DNA of 50,114 bases from DASRZM01 sp035686365 (GCA_035686365.1 DASRZM010000007.1:1-50114), one strand, 5' to 3'. Positions 25,325 to 33,901 are shown, numbered from the stretch's first letter. Numbers and translations are program-made. Notes: generated from the letters alone by a model not told the origin.

Positions 25325-26086
25325 CTATTGCGCGGTCCAGCCACCGTCGACGGTGATGCACTGGCCGGTGATGTTGCGCGCGGCCGGTTCCAGCAGGAAG
25401 GCGGTGATCCCGGCCAGCTCATCGAAGCCGATGAACACGCCCTTGGGCATCGGCGCGAGCATGATCTCGCTGACGACGCGGTCCTCGGGAATGCCGTGCT
25501 GCCGGGCCTGGTCGGCGATCTGCTTCTCGACCAGCGGCGTCTTCACGTAGGTCGGGCACACGGTATTGATGGTGATGTCGGTGTCGGCGGTTTCCAGCGC
25601 GATCACCTTGGAGAAGCCGACCAGGCCGTGCTTGGCGGCGACGTAGGCGCTCTTGTACTTGCTGGCCACCAGCGAGTGGATCGAGCCGATGTTGACGATG
25701 CGGCCGAACCCGCGCGTGCGCATGCCCGGGAGTACGGCCTGGGTCAGGCGCGCCACACCTACGAGCATCACCTGTGTCAGCAGGTTCCAGCGGGCCAGCG
25801 GAAATTCCTCCAACGGCGCCACGTGCTGCAGCCCGGCGTTGTTGATCAGCACATCGACCGGACGCGTCAGCGCGGCGACCACCGCTGCGACCGAATCGTC
25901 CGAGGTCACGTCCAGCGTGTGCGCTTCGGCGCTGCCGCCGGCCGCCTCGATGGCCGACGCCACCGCGCGCGCGGCCGCACCGTCCAGGTCGGTGACGACC
26001 AGATGGTGACCGCGGGCGGCCAGCTCGCGCGCGATGCCCGCGCCGATCCCGCTGCCGGCGCCGGTGACGAGGATGCAATGAGTCAT
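25325..26086 (-). CDS. 3-hydroxybutyrate dehydrogenase
   Basis: NAD-dependent short-chain dehydrogenase turning D-3-hydroxybutyrate into acetoacetate, 253 aa. The cofactor motif TGAGSGIG is at 8-15 and NNAGLQHVAPLEEFP follows in the middle. Catalytic residues are S135, Y148 and K152 (SAYVAAKHG). NNAGLQHVAP, SLVASKYKSAYVAAKHGLVG, TPLVEKQI and the C-terminal VDGGWTAQ are strongly like known BdhA enzymes. ATG 26086 opens the Rossmann strand. It is divergent from the 3HB-oligomer hydrolase across 165 nt that contain the shared motif. The very long open frame running on upstream is an artefact of high GC. Confidence 0.93.
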   Translation of the reverse strand: MTHCILVTGAGSGIGAGIARELAARGHHLVVTDLDGAAARAVASAIEAAGGSAEAHTLDVTSDDSVAAVVAALTRPVDVLINNAGLQHVAPLEEFPLARWNLLTQVMLVGVARLTQAVLPGMRTRGFGRIVNIGSIHSLVASKYKSAYVAAKHGLVGFSKVIALETADTDITINTVCPTYVKTPLVEKQIADQARQHGIPEDRVVSEIMLAPMPKGVFIGFDELAGITAFLLEPAARNITGQCITVDGGWTAQ

Positions 26087-26178
26087 GGCGGGATTGGGGC
26101 GGGTTCGTGGCCGGTTCGGTCGCGCAGGGTCTGCACGTTCTGCCCGCGAGGCTATCACCGCCGCTGCGCGCGGCGGGT

Positions 26179-26194
26179 TGTACGTTGGTCCAAT
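26179..26194 (+). promoter_or_regulatory. Shared regulatory motif TGTACGTTGGTCCAAT, copy 2
   Basis: Plus-strand copy of the 16-mer found at 18655-18670 (one mismatch). It lies in the divergent region between 3HB dehydrogenase and the oligomer hydrolase and ends 57 nt before the hydrolase ATG, pointing toward it. A possible -10 element TAAGGT lies about 21 nt downstream, which would place the motif near the -35 region, as for an activator. Confidence 0.65.
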
Positions 26195-26251
26195 CCCGTC
26201 CCACGCGCGGCGCGCTAAGGTAGGCACCCACGTCTGGATGCGGGGGATCCC

Positions 26252-28162
26252 ATGCGCAAGGTGCCGGGCCTGGCCATGCTGGCGGTGATTGCATTGGGCG
26301 GCTGTGCGGGCAGCCCCGGCACCCGGAACGCGGAGACGGTGCAGATGAGCGCGGACTCGGAGATCGAAGTGCTCGGGGCGGTGCGCGTCACCCGCCACGA
26401 GGGCGCCGACGATCTGGTCAGTGGCGGCCTGGGCCTGGCCGGGCTGCGCAATCCGCTGCCGCCGCCACCGGCCGACCCGATGGCGCCGACTGCGACCGAG
26501 CTGCGGCGCATGGCCCTGCACACCAATTGGCGCGGCATCGCCGACCTGAGCCCCGGCGGGGCGGTGGAGACACGGTTCCCGGAACTGCCGGTGGTCACCG
26601 GCGAGGAACACGCCGCGCTGCTGCGGCTGCCCGGCCGCCACGCGCCCCACCGGGTGCTGCTGCAGGTCCCCGATGGCTTCGATCCGGGCCGCCCGTGCCT
26701 GGTGGTGGCGCCGGCGTCGGGATCGCGCGGCGTGTACGGGGCGATCTCGGTGGCCGCGCCGTGGGCCTTGCCGCGCGGCTGCGCGCTGGCGATGACCGAC
26801 AAGGGCGCCGGCACCGACGTGTTCGACCCCGCCTCGGGCACCGGCACCACCCTGGACGGGACCCGTGCCCGTGCCGGCGCCGCGCCACTGGCGTTCGTGC
26901 CGCCCGGATTCTCGCAGCCACGCACCGACACCCGCCTGCTCGCGCTGCGGCACCTGCACTCGGGGGACAATCCGGAGCGCGACTGGGGTCTGCACACGCT
27001 GCAAGCGGCGCGCTGGGCGCTCGATCGCCTGTCGGAGAAGTTCGGGCGCCGCATCGACGCCGACAGCACCCGCGTGATCGCGGTGGCCGTGTCCAATGGC
27101 GGCGGCGCGGTGCTGCAGGCGGCCGGACACGATGCGGACGGCCTGCTCGATGCGGTGGTCGCCGGCGAACCCAACGTCACCGCCGCCGGCGCCAGGCCGT
27201 TGTACGACTATGCGACCGAGGCGGCGCTGTACCAGGGCTGCGCCCTGCTCGATCCGCGCATGGAGGGCATCCCCTTCGTTGGCGAGCCGCAGCGGGCGCT
27301 GGCGGCCCTGCGCTGCAAGTCGCTGGCGCGGGCCGGGTTGCTCGAGGGCAACGACGTCCAGGCACAGGCAGGGGATGCCTACCGGCGCCTCGTCGCCGGT
27401 GGCTGGACGCGACAGGCGCTGGAGCAAGCCGGCCTGAACGTGAGCTTCGACCTGTGGCGCGCGGTCGCCGCCGGCTATGCCGGTGCCTACGCGCGCGCGC
27501 CCTTCGACGCCATGCCCTGCGGCTACGGCTATGCCGCGATCGATGCGGCCGGCCAGCCGGTCGCCGCCAGCGAACCGGTGCTGACCCTGTGGGGGTCGCT
27601 GGGACCGGGGATCCCGCCGGCGGCCGGCATCGGCCTGATCGATACCCGCGCCGGCGGCATCGATCCGGCGTTGCCGGGACTGCAGTGCCTGCGCGATCTG
27701 TACCAGGGCGAGGACGAGACCGCACGGGCGCTGCGCACCGGCATCGAGGAAACCCGGGTGCGTGCACAGCCGAAGGTGCCGACGATCGTGCTGCACGGCG
27801 CCGGGGACGGCCTGGTGCCGGCGGTGTTCAGCTCGCGCCCGTACGTCGCTGCGGCGCTGGCCGCGGACGCACCGGTCACCTACTGGGAAGTCGAGCACGC
27901 CCAGCATTTCGACGCCTTCCTGGCGGTGCCGGAGATGTTCGCGCGCTACGTGCCGCTGCTGCCCTACCTGTGGCAGGCGCTGGACCAGCAGTGGGCACGG
28001 CTCGAATCGGGCGCGCCGGTCGCGCCGAGCCAGGTGGTGCGCACGCAGCCGCGCACGACGCTGGCGCCGCTGGCCGCGCCGCAGACCGGCGGCTTGCGCA
28101 CCGATCCCGGCGCAAACGCGATCACGCAAGCCGACGGCGGGTTGCGGGTGCCGCTCGACTAG
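26252..28162 (+). CDS. D-(-)-3-hydroxybutyrate oligomer hydrolase, predicted lipoprotein
   Basis: Esterase of the 3HB-oligomer hydrolase family, releasing 3-hydroxybutyrate monomers from short oligomers of PHB breakdown. It has 636 aa. The N-terminal MRKVPGLAMLAVIALGGC is a lipoprotein signal, so the mature enzyme should be anchored outside the cytoplasm. The nucleophile is S281 in AVSNGGGA. A late HGAGDGLVPAVFSSRPYV (Asp region) and VEHAQHFDAF (His) complete a triad. GGGGGAT precedes ATG 26252. It is divergent from 3HB dehydrogenase, the next step in the pathway. Confidence 0.9.
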   Translation: MRKVPGLAMLAVIALGGCAGSPGTRNAETVQMSADSEIEVLGAVRVTRHEGADDLVSGGLGLAGLRNPLPPPPADPMAPTATELRRMALHTNWRGIADLSPGGAVETRFPELPVVTGEEHAALLRLPGRHAPHRVLLQVPDGFDPGRPCLVVAPASGSRGVYGAISVAAPWALPRGCALAMTDKGAGTDVFDPASGTGTTLDGTRARAGAAPLAFVPPGFSQPRTDTRLLALRHLHSGDNPERDWGLHTLQAARWALDRLSEKFGRRIDADSTRVIAVAVSNGGGAVLQAAGHDADGLLDAVVAGEPNVTAAGARPLYDYATEAALYQGCALLDPRMEGIPFVGEPQRALAALRCKSLARAGLLEGNDVQAQAGDAYRRLVAGGWTRQALEQAGLNVSFDLWRAVAAGYAGAYARAPFDAMPCGYGYAAIDAAGQPVAASEPVLTLWGSLGPGIPPAAGIGLIDTRAGGIDPALPGLQCLRDLYQGEDETARALRTGIEETRVRAQPKVPTIVLHGAGDGLVPAVFSSRPYVAAALAADAPVTYWEVEHAQHFDAFLAVPEMFARYVPLLPYLWQALDQQWARLESGAPVAPSQVVRTQPRTTLAPLAAPQTGGLRTDPGANAITQADGGLRVPLD

Positions 28163-28207
28163 CGATTGCGAGTCTCCTAGGGACTCGGGAAAGCGTCGCG
28201 TTTTGCC

Positions 28208-28230
28208 CCCCTCTCCCGACGGGAGAGGGG
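28208..28230. repeat. CCCCTCTCCC-type palindrome after the oligomer hydrolase
   Basis: Perfect 10-bp stem, identical in its 23 nt to the copy at 6123-6145. It lies 45 nt past the hydrolase stop. The remaining sequence up to the dodecin gene shows no gene. Confidence 0.9.
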
Positions 28231-28365
28231 AGTTGCAGCCGCTCGAAGGGAGAGAGCGAACCGGCTGGGCCGGCCCGCCGTTCGATCGCCCGCCGCGATC
28301 CCTACACTCCGCCTTGAGGCCCGGGCACGTACGGTGATCGGACACCCGCAGCTAGGAGCCACCCC

Positions 28366-28575
28366 ATGGCCAGCAAGGTCGCCAAGGTCGTCGAGATTTC
28401 CGCTTCCTCGCCCACGAGCGTGGAAGACGCCGTGACCGCAGGCCTGAAGAAGACGGCCGCAACGGTCAAGAACATCCAGGGCGCCTGGGTCAACGAGATC
28501 AATGTCCGCACGGACGCCGACGGCAACGTCCGGGAATGGCGGGTGAACATGCGCGTGACCTTCATGGTCGAATAG
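28366..28575 (+). CDS. Dodecin family flavin-binding protein
   Basis: 69-aa protein of the dodecin family, which forms hollow dodecamers that store or buffer FMN/riboflavin or CoA-type ligands in the cytoplasm. KVVEISASSPTSVEDAV, GLKKTAATVKNIQGAWV and a C-terminal VNMRVTFMVE match the family closely. The Trp in GAWVNEI corresponds to the flavin-stacking residue. TAGGAG lies upstream of ATG 28366. A 152-bp repeat element starts at the base after its TAG stop. Confidence 0.95.
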   Translation: MASKVAKVVEISASSPTSVEDAVTAGLKKTAATVKNIQGAWVNEINVRTDADGNVREWRVNMRVTFMVE

Positions 28576-28727
28576 CAGGCTGTTGAACAGCAGCCTGCCA
28601 GTCGCTGCCACGGACGGCGGCGCGGCGAAGCAAGCGCGCAAGCGCTTGCTTCGTCTTGAGCGAGTCCGGACCTGTGCCGGACTCGCGGCTTGAAAAGCGA
28701 TCAGGACGATCTTTTTTCAACAGGCTG
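28576..28727. mobile_element. 152-bp MITE-like element with inverted ends
   Basis: The ends are CAGGCTGTTGAA (28576-28587) and TTCAACAGGCTG (28716-28727), inverted with one mismatch. Inside are two perfect hairpins: a 12-bp stem at 28626-28653 (CGAAGCAAGCGC) and a 9-bp stem at 28661-28685 (CGAGTCCGG), with a T-run near the right end. There is no coding capacity beyond short overlapping frames. It looks like a non-autonomous transposon or large repeat, and it may also terminate dodecin transcription. No target-site duplication is evident. Confidence 0.65.
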
Positions 28728-28790
28728 ATCGGGGCCCGGCGGCGCGGGCCGGCTGCGGCGCGCCCGGGGCGTGGCGCCCGGAGGAGCACG

Positions 28791-29696
28791 ATGGCGTACC
28801 GGTTCGGCTCGCGTGAGAGCGTCCAGAGCGCGGTGCGTCGCGTTGCCCGCGAGCAGATCGACCGCGCCGTGGCGCGGATCGACAGCGGCGACCGGCACCG
28901 CGCCGTGCACCTGGTGCGGCGCCACGGCAAGCGGCTGCGCGCCTTGTTGCGACTGGTCGAACCCGTGTTCCCGGAGGCAGCCGACGAGTACGCACAACTG
29001 CGTGCGATCGCCCGGCCGCTCAGTGCCGTGCGCGACGCGCGGGTGGCGGTCGCCACCGCCGGGCGCCTGCGCGAGCGCTGCGATGCGCTCGACCGTTCGG
29101 CGCTGCTGCCGGCATTGCAGGCCGCGCTGCAGGCGTACTGCGAAGCGCTCGCCCGGGGCGTGGACGGGGCGCCAGGCATCGACGCGCTGATGGCCAGTGC
29201 GCGCGCGCAGCTGCTGGCGCAGCGCGAGCGGGTGACGGGGTGGTCGCTGAGCGCCGACGGTTTCGAGGCCGTCGGCGAAGGCTTCGCTCGCAGTTACCGG
29301 CGTGCCCGGCGCGCCATGCGCGCGGCGCTGGACGGTGGCGACGCCGGCCAGTGGCACCGCTGGCGCCGGCGCGGCAAGGTGCACGCCTGCCAGCTCGAGC
29401 TGCTGCGGCCGCTGTGGCCGGCGCTGCTGGAGGCCCGCGCCGGGGAGCTGCGGCGGCTCAATGCGCGCCTGGGCGAGCACCACGACCTGGCCCAGCTGCC
29501 GCTATGGTTCGCCGCCCTGCCCGGGGCGGCCGCACCCGCGGAACTGGACCCGTGCGCGCGCGCCCGGACGCAGGCACTGGAACGGGACTGCCGGCCGCTC
29601 GGGATGCGCCTGTACGCGGACCGCCCGCGGGATCTGGTTCGCGACCTGCGTCGATGGTGGAACCTGTGGGGCCAGTCCGCGCCTCACGACGCCTGA
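28791..29696 (+). CDS. CHAD domain protein
   Basis: 301-aa, Arg/His-rich, all-helical CHAD-domain protein. CHAD domains bind inorganic polyphosphate (established for the family). Conserved-looking segments are VHLVRRHGKRLRALLRLVEP, IARPLSAVRDARVAV, WHRWRRRGKVHACQLELL and LGEHHDLAQLPLW. The last two carry the paired HxxR/K and HHD signatures. GGAGGAG lies just upstream of ATG 28791. An upstream extension would be encoded by the MITE and is rejected. No CYTH domain or polyphosphate kinase gene is adjacent. Confidence 0.9.
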   Translation: MAYRFGSRESVQSAVRRVAREQIDRAVARIDSGDRHRAVHLVRRHGKRLRALLRLVEPVFPEAADEYAQLRAIARPLSAVRDARVAVATAGRLRERCDALDRSALLPALQAALQAYCEALARGVDGAPGIDALMASARAQLLAQRERVTGWSLSADGFEAVGEGFARSYRRARRAMRAALDGGDAGQWHRWRRRGKVHACQLELLRPLWPALLEARAGELRRLNARLGEHHDLAQLPLWFAALPGAAAPAELDPCARARTQALERDCRPLGMRLYADRPRDLVRDLRRWWNLWGQSAPHDA

Positions 29697-29715
29697 GTCG
29701 GCCCCGCGGCGCGTC

Positions 29716-31116
29716 TCAGCTGCGCGGTGCCTGGCGCAGCAGGCGCAACACCATGACCACCAGCAGCACCGCGCCGGCGACCAGCACCGACCACAGCAGC
29801 AGCTGCCGCCACGGGATCTCGCGGCTGGCCTGGCGCGCGGCCTCGCCGGCCAGCGCCTGGCCGGTGCCCAGCGTCGCTGCCGCCGGCGTCCACCCGGCGC
29901 GGCGGGCATCGCGCACCTCCGCGACCAGCCGCTGCAGCGGATGGGGTGCGCGCGTCGCCTTTGCGCTGCCGGCTGCCAGCGCGTAGGGCGCCGGGCCCTG
30001 CGTCATCACCAAGAACTGGTCGGGCGTGTATTCCACGTGCAGTCGCGGTGCGTGCCGCTGCGCCGGCCGGGTCTGGATCCGCCATTGGCGGTCGCGCACC
30101 GGTGCGATCGCCACCGGCAGGCTGGTGAACGCGTCGCCATCGTCGGCCAGGCGGAACACGGTCATGCGCGCGCGTTCACGCCACGGCGCCTGCCCGGAGC
30201 CGCGGCTGGAGACGACCACGTCCGCCACGGCAAAGTCCTGGGCCGGCACCACGTCGATGCGCTCGATCGGGAACGGCCCGCCGCTGTCGTAGACGAACAC
30301 ACCCGCCGCGTCCTCGTCGGCATCGGCGCGGCCTTCCAGCTGCAGCCGTTCGGGCGCCGGCACGGGCGCGAACCCGGCATCGGGCAGCAGCAGCGCGCGC
30401 ACGCCGGCCAGCGGCGGCGTGGTTGCGTCGCCGCTGGGCGAGAGCCGCAGGTAGTGGGCGGCTGTGACCGGCAGTTCTATGCGCCGGCGCTCCAGCCGCT
30501 GACCGTCGCGGGTCAGCGCCAGCACCGCCTGTCCGGAGGCGATCGGGCGCCAGTTGGACAGGTCGTGGCTGGCCGACACGTCCAGCCGGGTGCTGAAGCT
30601 GGCGTCGGCGGGCAGGTCCAGGTCCAGTTCCAGCGCCCGCACTGAGGCGTCCAGTTGCGAGAGGTCCACGACGATCTCGTGCGCGCCGCGCTGCGGATCG
30701 CCGGCGGCGAACTCCGCATCGAGCCGGCGCAGGCGGCCGTCGGGCCCTTTCTCGATGTGCAGCGACACCGTATCCCCGGCACCGGTGGTCGTGGCGACGG
30801 GCACCGGGAACCACGGCGCCGGATAGGGCTCGCGTTCGCGTGGCTGCGCGGCGGCCTGCAGCTGGCTGACCGGGCCGAACGGGATCTCGTCGCCCTGGGT
30901 ATTGAAGGCCACCACGTCGTCCAGGCCCGCACCGGCGAGCTGGCGATAGACCTCGGGCGTGAGCGCCAGGCTGAACACGCCCGAGCGCCCGGCGGTGTCG
31001 ATCGGCCACTGCCATGCGAAGTCCGCGCGTGCGGCGGCCAGCACCAGCGTGCTGGTGCATGCGGCCACGAGCAGCACGGCGCGCCTGCGCCGGCGGAGGG
31101 AACTGGACAGATTCAT
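29716..31116 (-). CDS. DUF3999 domain membrane-anchored exported protein
   Basis: 466-aa protein with an N-terminal signal peptide (RRAVLLVAACTSTLVLAAARA) and one C-terminal membrane helix (LLLWSVLVAGAVLLVVMVL near 437-455), so most of it should face the periplasm. Segments such as FAWQWPIDTAGRSGVFSLAL, LDVSASHDLSNWRPI and ELPVTAAHYLRLSP fit DUF3999 and beta-sandwich folds. The gene overlaps the DUF2339 gene by 4 nt (ATGA). These two families occur together in many genomes, which suggests a two-part membrane complex. The function is unknown. Confidence 0.9.
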   Translation of the reverse strand: MNLSSSLRRRRRAVLLVAACTSTLVLAAARADFAWQWPIDTAGRSGVFSLALTPEVYRQLAGAGLDDVVAFNTQGDEIPFGPVSQLQAAAQPREREPYPAPWFPVPVATTTGAGDTVSLHIEKGPDGRLRRLDAEFAAGDPQRGAHEIVVDLSQLDASVRALELDLDLPADASFSTRLDVSASHDLSNWRPIASGQAVLALTRDGQRLERRRIELPVTAAHYLRLSPSGDATTPPLAGVRALLLPDAGFAPVPAPERLQLEGRADADEDAAGVFVYDSGGPFPIERIDVVPAQDFAVADVVVSSRGSGQAPWRERARMTVFRLADDGDAFTSLPVAIAPVRDRQWRIQTRPAQRHAPRLHVEYTPDQFLVMTQGPAPYALAAGSAKATRAPHPLQRLVAEVRDARRAGWTPAAATLGTGQALAGEAARQASREIPWRQLLLWSVLVAGAVLLVVMVLRLLRQAPRS

Positions 31117-33839
31117 GCGTCGGCCTCCACGGAGCGCGGCGGTGTCGGCGCGATGCGACCGACCAGCACCAGCAGGGCGCCGACCGCGAGGAAAGAAACG
31201 ATACCGCCCAGGTTGCCCACGTACTGGCGGTCCACCAGCACCAGCTTGACCAGCACCAGGCCCATCAGCACCGCGCCGGCCAGCCAGGTGCTCCAGCGCT
31301 GCCGGCGCGAGCCCAGCACCCAGGCGGTGACGCCGGCGATGCTCCACACCACCGTCAGTGCCGCCTGCGTGGCGGCGTGGTCGAACAGCTGCAGCGACCA
31401 GGGCACCGGCGCCCAGTGGTGCACGGTGCGCAGCGTGGCCGCCGTCAGCCAGGCCAGGGCCGCGAACGTCAGCAGTGCGCGCAGGTTGGCCTGCTGCGCG
31501 CCTGCCTGCGCCGCCAGTCCCGCGAAGGCCAGGCCCAGCACGGCAAGCTGCACCAGGTCGACCGGGTTGAGTACGGGCAGGTAGGGCAGCGGATCGGCGT
31601 TGCCCGGTTCGAACAGCCCGAACAACCACAAGCCGACCAGTGCGAAGGCCGCCGGTACGAACCACAGCGCCGCGTACCGGTCGAAGCGGTCGGCCAGCGG
31701 CCAGGCCGCCCAGTGCGGCCGACGCCAGGTGGCGAGCACCGCCGCCAGCAGCGGCAGCACCAGCAGCGCGTGGCGCCAGCCCGAGGCCAGCGCCCAACCG
31801 GTCATCGCGGCGCGGTGCAGGGCGACCGCGAGCACCAGCACCAGCGTCCACAGCGCGGCTACGTGCATCAGCGACAGCGCCCGCGCCGGCGGTTCGCGCA
31901 AGCGCTGCAGCGCGTAGGCCAGAGCGGACAGGTACAGGCCCCAGGCCAGCACGCCCGGCCACGCCAGCGCATGGGCATCGGCGACATCGTGCGCCAGCAG
32001 CGCCAGCGGCACGCCCAGCAAGGCCACCGGCAGCACCGCCCAGCCCAGCCGCGGCCACGGCAGCAGCCCGCGCGCGGTGGCGGCCAGCAGCAGCGTGAGC
32101 GTCATCAGCGCCAGCGCGTCGACCACATCGGGCAGGTCCCTGAAATGCTGGTCGAGTTCGCGGACGCCGGCCACGGTCCACCAGAACAACCCGCCCAGGA
32201 AGGCCGCCCACACCAGCAGCCGCTGCAGCGCCCAGGGCGGCTGCCGCTCGCAGCACCAGGCCAGGAACAGCGCCGAAAGCGACAGCAGCAGCGTCGTCAG
32301 TGCATGGCCATTGAGGACCGGCCACTCGCCGTCCACGCCCAGCCATGCGCCGTCGAGCAGCGCCACGGCATAGGCGACGGCGGCCAGCAGCTGCAGCGCC
32401 CAGCCGGCCAGCTGCGGCAGGACCTGCCGCTGGCGCAGGCCCAGCCACACCAAGGCCGCGCCTTCCACCGCCCAGGCCGCGGCGGTCCAGTGCGGCGACA
32501 GCGCCAGCGGCACGGCCAGCGTCGCAAAGCCCACCGCCAGCGCGGCGTGGCCCTGGCCGAGCAGGTCGCTGCGGCGGCGCAGCGCGATGGCCGCCAGCAC
32601 CGCATACAGAGCCGCCACCGCCAGTGCGCTGTAGGCCAGCGCCATGGGCTCGGCGTCGGCCAGCAGCGCCGCCTGCAGCGGGAACGCCAGCAGCGGGGTG
32701 CCGAACAGCAGCGTGCCGTCGACCAGTCGCCGTGGCCCGCGCCGTGCGTACAACACCGGGATGGCGACGTAGAACAGGAAGAACAGGATCAGGAACGGTT
32801 CGACCGTCGCCAAGTGCTCGGGCCGGTAGTACTGCGCGCCCCAGGCTGCGCCGACCAGGAACGTGGCGGCGAAGCCGATCAGGTTCAGCGCGCGCCACGG
32901 CCGCAGCCAGGCGATCGCGAACACCGCGGTGTTGAGCACCGCGTACCAGCCGAACAGCGCCACGTGGTTGCCGCTGCCGGTGGAGATCAGCACCGGCGCC
33001 AGGTAGCCGGCGATGAAGCCCAGCGCCGCCAGCCACACCGCATCCTGCAGCACCGCCAGCGCCGCGGCCGCGGCGACCAGCACGACCACCAGGCCCAGCG
33101 CCAGCTCCGGTGCGAGCAGGCCGTACAGCCGGAACGCGGCGAATACCGTCAGCAGCAGCACGCCGATGGCGCCGCCCTGCAGCGCCAGTCCGAACGCCGG
33201 CCGCGTCTGCCGGTTGCGCCAGCCCCACACCAGTCCGGCCAGCGCGGCCAGCGCGATGCCGGTCAGCCGGAACTCGATCGGCAGCGTGAACCAGCCCTGG
33301 TCGCTGGCGTACTTCAGTGCCGCGGCGACGCCGACGAACAGCACCAGCATGCCGATCTTGACCGGCACGTTGCCTTCCAGGAACCAGCTCCGGAGCAAGG
33401 CACCGATGCGGTCGCCCAGGTCCGGGCCCGACGGTGTGGGCGCGGGCGAGGGTGCCGGACGCGGCGGAGGCGGTGGTTGTGGCGGTCGCGGCGCGGCGTG
33501 CACCGCCGAGGGCGGAGCCGATGCCGCCGCGGGCATCGCGGCCGGCGCCGGTGTCGGTTGCTGCGGCGGTCCGGCGGCGTCCCGTGCGCCGGGCCCGGCG
33601 GTCGCTGCCAGCGCGGCCTGTTGGGCCGGCTGCGGCGCCGGTCGCGGGGCAGTCGCCTGCGCCGGTCCGCGCCGGTCGGCAAACTCACGCTCCAGATCGG
33701 CCATGCGCCTGCGCAGCTCGGCCTGGCGCCCCAGCAGCCAGCCCACCAGCGCCCCGGCCACCAGCCCCAGCAACGCTTCGTCGGCCTCCCCGAGCGCAGT
33801 GCCCAGGAATGCCCCGACGATCGCCAATAGCCAGTGCAT
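31113..33839 (-). CDS. DUF2339 large polytopic membrane protein
   Basis: 908-aa protein. It has an N-terminal membrane segment (MHWLLAIVGAFLGTALG), a short charged helix (AELRRRMADLEREFADRR), a Pro/Ala-rich linker to about 150, then roughly two dozen hydrophobic helices. EGNVPVKIGMLVLFVGVAA and LKYASDQGWF are the typical DUF2339 entry. GGGGGAGCGG lies upstream of ATG 33839. It is translationally coupled to the DUF3999 gene. The open frame continues far upstream across ppc on the opposite strand, which is a composition artefact. The function is unknown; a transport or envelope role is only a guess. Confidence 0.92.
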   Translation of the reverse strand: MHWLLAIVGAFLGTALGEADEALLGLVAGALVGWLLGRQAELRRRMADLEREFADRRGPAQATAPRPAPQPAQQAALAATAGPGARDAAGPPQQPTPAPAAMPAAASAPPSAVHAAPRPPQPPPPPRPAPSPAPTPSGPDLGDRIGALLRSWFLEGNVPVKIGMLVLFVGVAAALKYASDQGWFTLPIEFRLTGIALAALAGLVWGWRNRQTRPAFGLALQGGAIGVLLLTVFAAFRLYGLLAPELALGLVVVLVAAAAALAVLQDAVWLAALGFIAGYLAPVLISTGSGNHVALFGWYAVLNTAVFAIAWLRPWRALNLIGFAATFLVGAAWGAQYYRPEHLATVEPFLILFFLFYVAIPVLYARRGPRRLVDGTLLFGTPLLAFPLQAALLADAEPMALAYSALAVAALYAVLAAIALRRRSDLLGQGHAALAVGFATLAVPLALSPHWTAAAWAVEGAALVWLGLRQRQVLPQLAGWALQLLAAVAYAVALLDGAWLGVDGEWPVLNGHALTTLLLSLSALFLAWCCERQPPWALQRLLVWAAFLGGLFWWTVAGVRELDQHFRDLPDVVDALALMTLTLLLAATARGLLPWPRLGWAVLPVALLGVPLALLAHDVADAHALAWPGVLAWGLYLSALAYALQRLREPPARALSLMHVAALWTLVLVLAVALHRAAMTGWALASGWRHALLVLPLLAAVLATWRRPHWAAWPLADRFDRYAALWFVPAAFALVGLWLFGLFEPGNADPLPYLPVLNPVDLVQLAVLGLAFAGLAAQAGAQQANLRALLTFAALAWLTAATLRTVHHWAPVPWSLQLFDHAATQAALTVVWSIAGVTAWVLGSRRQRWSTWLAGAVLMGLVLVKLVLVDRQYVGNLGGIVSFLAVGALLVLVGRIAPTPPRSVEADA

Positions 33840-33878
33840 ACACCGCTCCCCCCGGCAGCTGAAGCCCGCAGTGTATAG

Positions 33879-33901
33879 CCCCTCTCCCCGCGGGAGAGGG
33901 G
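33879..33901. repeat. CCCCTCTCCC-type palindrome between the DUF2339 gene and ppc
   Basis: Palindrome with a 10-bp stem around CGC, followed by TTGGGGTAAGGG, the longer form of this repeat. It lies in the divergent gap before ppc, 40 nt upstream of the DUF2339 start. Confidence 0.9.

Noticed and set aside
26087..28345. Minus-strand open frame extending 3HB dehydrogenase upstream, opposite the oligomer hydrolase
   Set aside because: Arg/Gly/Gln-rich translation without motifs. The plus-strand hydrolase is well supported and the dehydrogenase has its family start at 26086.
28656..28790. N-terminal extension of the CHAD protein
   Set aside because: The extra residues are encoded by the MITE-like element, while ATG 28791 has a strong GGAGGAG site and starts the conserved part.
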